A DNA stretch of 64,000 nt, taken from the NCBI RefSeq assembly GCF_001949145.1, contig NW_019091378.1, positions 1,763,803-1,827,802 of the forward strand. Reading direction: 5' to 3'. Position 1 is the first letter of the stretch. Each line of letters begins with the position of its first letter. Below the pieces are notes generated by a model, which searched no databases, was not told the DNA's origin, and was given only the letters and a program-made list of their open reading frames with translations. The stretch is from Acanthaster planci (taxonomy: Eukaryota; Echinodermata; Asteroidea; Valvatida; Acanthasteridae). Positions 54,400 to 64,000 of the stretch are shown here, in pieces. The position numbers were made by a program, and so were the translations under genes.

Positions 54400-55360
54400 T
54401 ACTCCATTGCATACATGTATGGGAAAGAGTTCATTTATGGACAATACGTGAGGCCCTAAACCTAGGCCTAGTACATGTCATGATGTAAGTGGCCTTGGCA
54501 CTCGTATAAGGTACATGTACAATATGTTATGAGACGTCTGAAAAACTGTTTTCTCAGCTAAACTTCACTTTTAAGGACGCTACCACTTTCTGACGGCTGT
54601 TAGGCCTGTAATTAAGAGAAAATATGTGTTGTTCTCACCTACCTACAAGATGCAATCAAAACAACACATTTGTTGAACGGCAACAATGATATTTCTCGAC
54701 AGGAATCACTGGAGATTTCTAAAATTCTATTCTGTCTTAATTCACTGCGCAAGCATACAACTTCGGTCCGCAATCGAATCAATCCCAGACTGAACCGGAC
54801 CCCATATCTATAGTTGGACACGACCGGCCTCCTGAACTTAAGAGGGCGCTATAACCACGAGCCAGAATTAAATTTTTTGTAAAAATCGAAATCGGAAACT
54901 GATTGGAAACAGTTGGAAATAACTCAAATAAAACTTAAAAAAAAACACGACTAAAACAATAAGAAAGTGATTCAATCGAAAAAAGGGGGTTTAGTCGTGA
55001 CACTTGGTCTGCACTGAGCACCTTTGAGAGAGATGATATGGCTGTGTGGGACGGTGGCGCCGTACCCACCCTACCCGGCCCCGGTCTTTGTGTCTTCTTT
55101 TAATTTTTTTCTTTCTGAAAAAACGAAGATGCAAACACTACATCTAATTTCAGTCCCTGTGGCTTAAGTACCAAGAGTTATGTTACGCGACAGAGGGCGC
55201 TAGCGTGGTGATTAAGGCAGCATTCAGGGTACAGTCCACTAATTCAAGTCCCATTGAAATCAGTGTAAACTCAACACTGTTCATGTCCCAATAACATGCA
55301 TACCAACATCCCTGAGATTTCTGAAACAGGTTTTGCCCTTACCAAACGTATATTAATAAG
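54400..55360. other. Intergenic, no gene seen
   Basis: Short frames only. There is some GC-rich sequence at 55040-55090 and a T/A-rich stretch after it. No domain or repeat was recognised. Confidence 0.4.
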
Positions 55361-55364
55361 CACT

Positions 55365-55500
55365 GTATGCTCAGTGCTTGTCCTAGAGCTTGTGAAAAAA
55401 CCTCATAAGCTTACTCAGGTGGTGGGACTCGAACCCACGCCCTCCTGCTTACTACTGCAGATGTCTTAACCACTCGACCACCGAGCTTGCCGGGGTTGGC
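55365..55500 (-). repeat. tRNA-derived SINE, most complete copy
   Basis: On the minus strand: an A-box-like GGTCGAGTGGTTAAGAC (55468-55487 region), an anticodon-arm-like CTGCAGTAGTAAGCAG, a perfect B-box GGTTCGAGTCC (read from 55425-55435), then CACCTGAGTAAGCTTATGAG and a T run with TCACAAGCTCT. The tail matches the copies at 2325 and 4138. The head is that of a tRNA with a long variable region, but it is too diverged to name. Confidence 0.8.
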
Positions 55501-56012
55501 TGGCCGGTCCGAATCAAATGAAGCAGCGGGTACCGCGAACTATTTTTCAAGATGTATTTTTTTTTGGAATTTTTGAAACGAAATTCTTGTCTGGTCCCTT
55601 ATCTTTCAATTTCTTTTCAATTTTTCGTGGGTTAACAAATGACATTTTAAATTATTCCCACAAAACAAACTCACCCCCGAAAAGTCATTTTTCCGAAGTC
55701 TGATTGCAGCAAGTTCAACTGGCAACCCTCAGAGTCGGGCACACCACTTTTCAACCATAGTCTTTAGCCATTCTGCTCCCATATGAAAGCTCAAAGACCC
55801 AGGGGGTCGATCTAGCTGGCAACGACGGATTTACACAATCTCACCATTTTTGGGACCAAACAATCTCCTTTTTCAAAATATACTGGGGGGGGGGGACTTT
55901 AACGCTAATGAGCTGGCCAGAAATTCTCAATTGAATTAGTGGACTGCACCCTTCAGCGACTGTGCCCCGCCACTAGAGCGCTGATTGGACGGGGTCGGTC
56001 TAAGCCCCAACC

Positions 56013-57760
56013 GTGTCGAGAGTCGTCGTCTGGCGGGGATATACAAAGCCAAGGCAAAACAAGACCTTAACGCATGGTATGACTCCAATGTCTCTGAGGC
56101 CGAAGGTGGCCCGAGACAGACTAATCTCCGCCCGCCTTCAAATTAGTGAAGCGCCTGCGCGTAGTTGGCCAGCATTCAACCCCTTCCACGGTATCCAGAG
56201 CAGACGGCTCTCCTTGCAACTCGTCGGAAGAAATGTTGTCCTGCTGGAAAGACCACTTCTGCCAGTCGCTAAACTTCCCAGCTGCTTCACAAGACCGCTT
56301 TCAACCACATTTCCAGAAGCTGTAGTCTTTGGCCTGAAATGCGACCCTCCGTCATTGTGTGAAGTGCAGGCTGCTATCCGAAAGTTGAAATCGGGTCGTG
56401 CAACAGGAGATGATGGCATCTTCTCCGAGCACTTGAAATCTGCTGAGGTGCCCATAAGCGCTCGCAGATCTCTTCACAAGATCTTTCCAACGTGTGGTCC
56501 ACAGACATGGTTCCGACAGACTGGAAGGTTGGTATTATTCTACCTCTCTATAAAGGGAAAGGTTCAAGGACGGCCTGCAGTAGTTATCGCCTCATCACCT
56601 TGCTTATGATTGTGCTATAGCCAGAATTAGTCCACTGTTTGTTTCCCTGTAGAGACCACAGCAGTCAGGTTTCACCCCCAGCCGCTCCACGCGTCTGACG
56701 CAATTTTTGCGTTACGTCTACTCACTGAACTCCATCAAGAGTACAATCGCCCGCTTAATGTCGCCTACGTAGACATTCAGGCTGCCTTTGATTTTGTTGA
56801 CCGGGATATCCTCTCCTCACAAGGGATTCCAAATACCATTCTGAATCTGATCAAAGCTCTGCATTCCGACACCAAAGCCAAGGTCAGGATAAGCAATAAT
56901 TTATCCCCCACTCTATTCTGTGTTGCCATGGACTCCATTCTGTCACAGTGTGAGGCATCACCGGGGACCGATGTAGGCAACCATAGCTTTACCTACCTCC
57001 TATATGCTGATGACGCTGCGCTGTTTATTGACGACCAAGACAGATGGGGGGGGGGGAGAACATCTTGCAACATTTGAACGAGAAGCTAGTTACATTGGCC
57101 TTAAACCCTCTTGGGTTAAGACCAAGGTTCAATCCCTAGGTGGACCTTCCCCTGCCCCGGTTTCCCTTGCCCCCGATGTCGTGGATCCTGTTGAGTCCTT
57201 CTGCTACCTTGGAAGCACTATCACCACCTCAGGTCTATGCAGTACCGATGTCCTACGCAGAATTGGCATTGCCAGCAACATCATAGGCCAATTAGACCAT
57301 CTTTGGAGAAGCAAGGCCAACCTCCCCATCAAGCTAAGGTTCTATCAAAGGTCTGCGCTAAGTTCTGCCCTCCTCTATGGGGCCGAAACCTGGACAATAA
57401 GAAAAAGAGATCAACAGTGTCTCCAGGCTTTCCATATGCAGTGCCACCGTCGCTTAGGCCTACTAGGCGTCCTGTGGTCTGACTTCATTTCAAATGCCAT
57501 CATCTCTCAGCGCACGGGGTTCGGTATAAACATCGTTTCGGAGGTTGCAGGAAGGCGACACACTTTGTTTGGTCATATCCGGCGCCCCCAAGCCCCGGCT
57601 TCTGCCCGTCTTGCCCTCGACGCAGCCATCCAGTTCCATCTTGGTCAGCAACCTACCATCTGGAGGAGGCCCTGTGGCCGTCCCCGTCTCACTTGGCGTA
57701 AGCAGGTTGCCGATGCTGTGAAGTTGTCTCCAAATGAGTGCTGGTCCCTTGCTTGACAGG
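56013..57760 (+). mobile_element. Non-LTR retrotransposon, RT and C-terminal region (degenerate)
   Basis: Fragments in order. CEVQAAIRKLKSGRATGDDG is an RT block that includes the usual K-S/G-K-A-GDDGI motif. Next come a YRLITLL-like block, QSGFTPSRST, AYVDIQAAFDFVDRDIL, and the catalytic LLYADDAALFIDDQ near 57000. Then comes YLGSTITTSG...LLYGAETW, and a C-terminal GRPRLTWRKQV. Reading frames shift several times. One shift coincides with a G10 run (57046-57055) just after the YADD motif. The element is 5'-truncated and dead. The YADD and LLYGAETW blocks fit an APE-type LINE, clade unresolved. Confidence 0.85.
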
Positions 57761-58119
57761 GGTGTCTGGAGGTCACTATGACCCTCTTGATGGTCATGTG
57801 CAGAATAATGATGACAATGATGATATGCCAAATATTAGTCCAGGAATCTTTTGGTTCTCGAATAGCTTTATTCATGGGAATTCGTTTTCTATCCTGGAAG
57901 GCACGCTATCTAATGTTGATACTTCTACTGATATGCTTGAAACGGAACCTGGAACCTAGCATGTGCAATAGTGCGAATCTCTCATCCATTGGTGAGCCTC
58001 GTATGGCATCTTCACCCTTGAGGAACCCCAAATCAAGAAGTTCTCATATTCAGTACTGCAGAAACCTGCCAAAGGAGGGTTTAAAACCCGTAATTAAAAA
58101 GAAAATTGGATAGCTTGAA

Positions 58120-60540
58120 ATTTCTCATTGTAAACTTTCAAAGCCTGTGGCGTAAGAAAGATGTCTCGGAGAGAATTCTTATAGTGAGAACCCTCATATA
58201 GTACTTGGAACGGAGACATGGCTCAGCGATGAGATTAGCATTTCTGAATGCTTCCCTTCAAATTACATAGTGTATAGGAAAGACAGACTTGGACAGAGCT
58301 CAGTCCAAGGATGGAGTATTAATTGCAGTTAGGGACGATGTTATTGCTGTTTACATGCCAGAGCTGGATGTTGATGCAGAGCTGCTGTGGATCAAAGTTC
58401 AACTGGTGAACAGAAAGCCCTTGTATGTCTGTGTTTTACCAGCCTCCTTCGCAGGGAGAGGAGCCCCTTCTCAAACTTCGTGAATCATTGGTTAAAATTG
58501 ATAAATCTATGAGTCCTGCTGTGTGGACTGGAGGGGATTATAATGTTCTAGATATCGAGTGGTCCATCCCTCGCAGAAAGCCTGCATCAGACTGTATCTA
58601 TACTGAAAGGGTTTCATCTGCGCTCTTGAATATTATAAACAACTTTTCCTGTTCACAACTTGCAATGGAAGTCAGTCACATTCATGAAGCAAGAACTACT
58701 AAAGTCTTGAATATTTTAAACCTCCTGCTTGTTGCCAACGCCGATTTATTTTCACCAGTCAATACTATACCAGGAATTTCAGATCGTTTTCATCGTAACA
58801 GCAGAACCCTTGATAAAGCCAGTCATTCAGAAGGGTAGACGTCGAAGGGTGTGTCTTTTCCATATAGCTGATGTGGAAGGCTTACAGGAGGAACTTCTGT
58901 CTTTCCAGAATTTTTTCCTTGAGGATCCCGAATCTAAATCACTGGATAAAATTTGGGAGCTGTTTAAACATGCAGTTGATTCATCAATGGAGAAGCATAG
59001 GCCTATTCCATCTGTAATTAAAAGTTCTCGTTGCAACTTGCCATGGATGAACCAACTTCTCAAAAGACTGATTAGACAGACGAACAGATCGCTTGTCAAG
59101 GCAAATCCAGGGAATGACATGAAACAATGGCAACAATATAGATCCCTTCGGCGTTATGTACAAAAAGAATTGAGAAAAAAGCAGAAAGGAATTATATTTC
59201 CACCAATATATTTGAGTATCAACCCTAAGAAGTCTTGGGCATACAATAAGAGCAGGAGGAGGGATTCAACAGGAATTGCAGTTCTTCTTTCAAATAATAG
59301 GCTTGTGAATACTCCAAAGGAAAAGAAGGCTGAGGCTCTTGACAAGTGTTTTCAGTCTGTATTGACCCGTGAATCAACATCGTCTATTTCAAGTCTTAAT
59401 AGTGAGGCACTTCCCGTTATCATGATCCCGATTATCAATCCAGCAGGTGTTCGGAAACTCTTCGCAAATTTGTGGCAACTAAAGCTCAAATTCTGTGCTA
59501 GTCAGATTGCTCCAGTACTCGGTGTTATTTTCAACCAAAATATCAAGACGGACAACCGTCCTTTACATTGGCGTAGGCCTAAGGCAAATATTTCAGCAAT
59601 CTTTAAGAAGGGCTGAAGAACGGACCCGGGAAACTACAGCTGTAGTTTGCCGGATACAGGCCTGTTTCACCTCTGTGTGCTGTAAGATCTTGGAACATGT
59701 TGTCTATAGTCATGTCATGTCTCATCCACTTATGAGGGTACTGACTTTTAGCATGGATTTAGGGCGCGCAGATCTTGTGAAACTCATCTTCTCACAACTG
59801 CTTACAACATTTTGTATCTGCTCACAATCGTAGCCAGGTTGATGCTGTAGTTTTAGCTTTTGCAAAGGCATTTGGTACTGTCCCTCACAAAAGATTGTGG
59901 AATTCAGGGTCTACTGCATAAAATAATGGATCTCTACCTTTCTCACCCGGCGTGAACAGTCAGTTGTCTTACAAGGTGTTAGTTCACAGCCAGTTCCTGT
60001 CTTATCGGGGTGCCCTAGGCCCCCTTCTGTTCTTGATTTTCATTAACGATATTGTGCGAGGCTTGTCTTCAAACATCAGCCTATATATTTGCTGACGATT
60101 GTGTCATCTATCGCTAAATAAAAGCAACTGCAGATTGTGAGGCTATTCAACAAGATCTTAGGACCCTGGAGAAATGGAAGCGGTGCTGACAGATGCGCTT
60201 CAAACCCTATCAATGCAATGTTCTTCATTTCATAAGAAAAATGTAATAAAATATCCATATTCTGTGGGAGGCCACATACTGAAATCAGTGAAACACCATA
60301 AACATCTAGGTGTGCATCTATCTAGCGACATGAAATGGAATTTTCACGTGGAGGCAGTCACTTCTAGGGCCAGTAGCCTGCTTGTTTTGAGGCGAAATTT
60401 GAGTTCTGCTCCACAAAAGGTGAAACTTCGAGCTCATCAGAGCTTGTTTCGACCATATTTTGGAGTATATACATTTCCCGCGGTTCGTAGAAAAGCGGGA
60501 AATTGTTGTCTTGTCAATTCGAATAACACCTAGCGTGAAG
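58120..60540 (+). mobile_element. CR1/Jockey-like non-LTR retrotransposon (degenerate)
   Basis: An APE-endonuclease-like start (GTETWLSDEISISE near 58205, then DGVLIAVRDDVIAVYMPELD, WTGGDYNVLDIEW) is followed by LPWMNQLLKRLIRQTNRSLV, NRPLHWRRPKANISAIFKKG, a CCKILEHVVYSHVMSH block, AFAKAFGTVPHKRL, GPLLFLIFINDIVRGL and ADDCVIYR, then HHKHLGVHLSSDMKWNFHVE. These are the usual CR1-group blocks in the right order. Stops and frameshifts break them in several places. It lies immediately downstream of the other LINE, in the same orientation. Confidence 0.85.
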
Positions 60541-60544
60541 GTTC

Positions 60545-62100
60545 TGATTGGTCAATAAGCAGGTGTGTTGTGTAATCAGGAATGTCAGGATGGGAGTTTT
60601 AAAGGGGTTCAATTTTGTAGATGGTTATTTAGTTCTAGCGAGCACACCCATAGACGTACGTTAATTAACATCGGCACAATAGGATTTTTGGAAAAAAAAA
60701 TTAGGTGAAGTCCAACAGAGCACAGAGGGGGACTGCTAACAATTTTTGGACACAGGTTTCCAGAGCATTTTTGAAATTTTTATCTCTGGTTTTTCCTGGA
60801 CGTTGTGGTCTCCAGTGAAGTGATTCTAAAATACAGAAAGTGACATATGATCAGAAGTAAACTGAGTCCATTGGTTTGCTCGCAAACCGGTATTATGTAT
60901 TGTGTTCAAAATTAAGGACAACGTAAGAGAGTTACTGTGCATCAGACTGGGGTATGCAGACAAGATCCGGAGTACAAATGAAAATTTCCTAACGTAATCT
61001 ACTAAGAGAATGTTTCCGTGACATGGCTAATTGACGACTTTATTTTATATTGAGGCATTGATGTAAATTTTCCATAATAGAATTTGAAATATTGTTTACA
61101 GAAACAAAATATAGTACATGCCATAAATGGTAACCATGCCGATAAAATGAAAGGCAAGGAATCGAACGAGCGTCAATTCTCGTGCTGCACTATCGTCAAA
61201 TTAAGAGAGACAAGTTTAGTGTTTTATAGTGTATGTAAAGAGAAGACTTGTAGTTCTGTTTGGGACCCCTATAGACACATGATCGAGATGGTGCATCGTA
61301 ATGTAGTCTGTTCATCACTAATAATTGCAACTGGGATAACACAACATCAGTCACGGCTCTTCATCACAAATTGCAACTCCCCACATTAGAGGGCCGCAGA
61401 TACATCCTGAGACTCGTCAACATGAACAAGATTATTTATAACCAACTTGAAATCGATGTCACCGACCCTCTGAAGTTTCATGTAAAAAAACAGTCATATA
61501 TACAAGAAATTTGAAGCCTATATATTTCCAGATACCGTTCACCGGCACCGAAACCTACAAACATTCCTTTTTCATCCTAGCTGTACGGGATTAGAATTAT
61601 CTTCCCCAGCACATCACAGATACCAGTGACACTACAAAATTTGCTGAAGCCCTGGTGAGGAATTTAAACGTCATGCTTATGAAATAGCCGCCCAGCTCTC
61701 CTTGGCTGAGTGTTGCTTCGATAGGAGCTGATCAGCGACTGTTTATCATGAAGTGGGAGGGCTATTACCAGGTGTTTGCGGTGTGTTGCCGGAACCCATA
61801 CAGTATTAGTTGAGTAGGGCGACATCCCTACATTGGTTTTGGCCCTGGATACACATACCCCCTTAGAGATAGTGCATTATGGGAGGGAAATATTTTTGTC
61901 CTCGCCCACAAACTACGTTTGAGAAAGTGCCCTCTGTTAGTTGCTGTCAACCAGTTTCCTCATTTGAGGCCTTTTCTTTTTATCAGGCCTGTAAAAATTA
62001 AAGTTGACAGTTGTCCCATTTAAAGGAGCATCCTCTGTTGTTATGTTTTTCAAACAAGCCAGGCGAGCAGGTTTTTCCCATGGTCAGATGTTTGTTTGTG
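60545..62100. other. No gene seen
   Basis: A non-coding tail after the LINE. The open frames (for example 61084-61389) have no motif and no splice context. Confidence 0.4.
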
Positions 62101-62102
62101 GG

Positions 62103-62336
62103 CCAATTTCATAGAGCTGCGTAAGCACAAAATTGCTTAAGCGCAAAAATACCTTACCTGATAAATCTGGTAACCAGCCAAAAGTCAATATGACGTATAA
62201 TGTTTGGGGACTGTATTTACCTGTGTTTTGGTTAGCATGACAATCGGATAGAGTTTGAACTAGTAACTTTTATTTATGAGGCAAAGTTTTTTCCCGCTTA
62301 AGCAAATGTTGTGCTAAAACAGCGCTATGAAACTGG
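62103..62336. mobile_element. MITE with 41-43-bp terminal inverted repeats
   Basis: The left end CCAATTTCATAGAGCTGCGT plus AAGCACAAAATTGCTTAAGC pairs with the right end GCTTAAGCAAATGTTGTGCT plus AAAACAGCGCTATGAAACTGG. The total length is 234 bp with no coding. The GCTTAAGC-containing ends are typical of a short DNA-transposon derivative. Confidence 0.85.
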
Positions 62337-62469
62337 TCACTGGTTTACAGTGAATGGGTGCCCTAGACTGTTTATGTCACTTTGAGTTTCACCTAAACCA
62401 CTGAGCCAATCAGATAACAGCAAGCCATCCGACCAAATCCAAAAGATCAGCTTTTCAACTGGGACGGTG

Positions 62470-62602
62470 TACTTCCATCCAAACGGACACATCCCTAGCC
62501 GCTCTGGGACTTTTCGGTACGTGCTGTCTAGCTGCGCTGTGTGGAGAGGGTGCTGTCACCCGAGTCTCGCTCCACCTTCAAAGGGCATGGCGTCACAGTT
62601 AT
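62470..62602. repeat. Dispersed repeat shared with 41881-42004
   Basis: ACTTCCATCCAAACGGACAC, TCCCTAGCCGCTCTGGGAC and GGGCATGGCGTCACAGTTAT correspond to the intronic copy at 41881. Class unknown. Confidence 0.65.
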
Positions 62603-62609
62603 TTTGGGG

Positions 62610-64000
62610 TCCAAGCACCCCCTACTAATCATGGGCATGCCACTGGGGAGGGGATCCCTGACAGTGTTCGTTCCCAACACCATGGGCAGCTGGCCCTTCA
62701 CAAACTTGATCATCACAAAGCCTTGTGTGTATTTCACGAAGCCTTGTTTCAAATAATATCAAAAAGACAGAAGTGAAAACAGTGAATTTTTACCGCGAAC
62801 GACTCCAAAGACTGGCTCAAACCACAGACCAAGCTCCAACTTGCCATATAATGGGCACATTCAACTCTGACTGAAAGTTGAGAGCATAAGTTGGCAGAAA
62901 TTGTCCCTCTTATCCCCGTTACCCTTATCCTTGTTACATTAATTTCCCCCGAATTGATCCATTTTGTTTCCTGCTTGTATGATTGTATTTACTGGGCTCT
63001 ATTAAAAACAGAAAACAATTATCATAGTGAAAAACACACTGCCAGAAATTCAAGAGACTATAGATAATGGCAAAACTAAGTCTTTTCCTCTTTTCACACC
63101 TTGAATTTGGTATAATGATAAGTGTCATTTCATAATATATACTAAGATCATGTTTCCAGCTGGTTTTACTGTTTCTTTATTAATCTTCGAGGATTGTTAT
63201 TAGAAAGTTTGCTTGCAGTTTGAAGCAGAAATTCACTACAAGAAGGACTCTTATCTGAAGGAGTGGGTGAATATTTCATGCAGATACTGCACAAAAAGTC
63301 TGTATGAAGTGACATTAATGCTTATCTACAAAGCAACATTCAGTTCCATGATGATACGTATACATGTAATGTAATTTTATGAGACCTACACTTAATCTTT
63401 TATTGGTGTATAAGTCTTGATACACATGATGACTTTGGTGACCTACACTCTTTGGTTCAACATAATTAGTCTAACACAGACATCATCATATATGTTTACA
63501 ATATACAGAATTTAGGATGCATTGCAGCTGTGGATCCCTGACATGTGTTGAAAGGGAAAAATAATTCAACATGTGGTGATTAACAATGAAGTACATTTAA
63601 TGCAAGACCAATCTTGAGCATTACTGTCAAGCCGAAATCCACCTCTACAGGCCAAAACACAAACTGCAGGGTTCTCTTCGAGATTTTCCCCAAAACTCTG
63701 GGAAAATTATCCATGGACCAAAAGCTGAACCCTACACATTGAACTAACTGGTGAACTTTCCAGCATTTACATTTCTTTTCTTTTAAATTCAATATGAATA
63801 TTCCACAAAATAAAATCAGACAATAATTTGAATAAAAATAACTGCTGTCCAAAATTTTACAGAAAATTTTATGAGAAAAGGTACAAGTAGAACTGCAAAT
63901 AATTTGAGGGAGGTTGAATTTCCTAGCTAGCATCTGTCACCTTCATTACACTTAAATCTAAAAACAAAAAATGCAGATGGACAAGTCACAGTTCTAGAAT
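62610..64000. other. Intergenic, no gene seen
   Basis: AT-rich to the window end. The minus-strand frame at 63580-63933 is low-complexity and has no domain. Confidence 0.4.

Noticed and set aside
57490-57831. Minus-strand frames across the LINE C-terminal region
   Set aside because: Antisense shadows of the retrotransposon reading frame.

Overview
This is a metazoan nuclear window. Coding sequence is split into short exons with GT-AG introns, the DNA is AT-rich, and retroelements, SINEs and foldback elements are plentiful. It also holds a complete metazoan FBXW7 WD40/F-box core. Repeat style (frequent TACATGTA words, tRNA-derived SINEs, degenerate non-LTR elements) and the high similarity of the FBXW7 exons to vertebrate FBXW7 suggest a marine invertebrate deuterostome. 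An echinoderm is my best guess, but the species cannot be fixed from the sequence alone. Three ambiguous bases (near 4174, 29676 and 40355) show that this is a draft assembly.

Layout. Positions 838-955 (+) hold what looks like the last coding exon of a gene entering from the left. Positions 4480-6300 are a decayed non-LTR retrotransposon. Positions 10623-25495 (-), probably reaching 28941, are an FBXW7-type F-box/WD40 gene in 11-12 exons. Introns contain MITE-like elements, a 146-bp tandem array and several hairpins. Position 30487 starts an intact tRNA-Ala(UGC) gene on the + strand. Positions 32579-48779 (-) are a 12-exon gene for an 815-residue RING/B-box/coiled-coil protein with a SUMO-interacting-like motif and two C-terminal cysteine zinc-binding-like regions. 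Positions 50741-51236 (-) may encode a 67-residue membrane protein. From 53.4 to 60.5 kb lie a nested foldback element, a SINE and two adjacent degenerate non-LTR retrotransposons. The rest of the right end is non-coding as far as I can see.

How the genes relate. Both well-supported protein genes are ubiquitin-ligase components on the minus strand: a RING E3 and the substrate receptor of an SCF E3. The sequence does not show that they act together.

Most notable observation: FBXW7 exons upstream of the F-box encode a tandem helix-hairpin-helix (ComEA-like) domain, a DNA-binding fold I do not know from FBXW7, joined in phase to the normal FBXW7 body. The second is the RING/B-box protein with a SIM and a RanBP2-like finger, an architecture I do not recognise. 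Gene models were built by hand from splice consensus and reading phase. They are not supported by transcript data.
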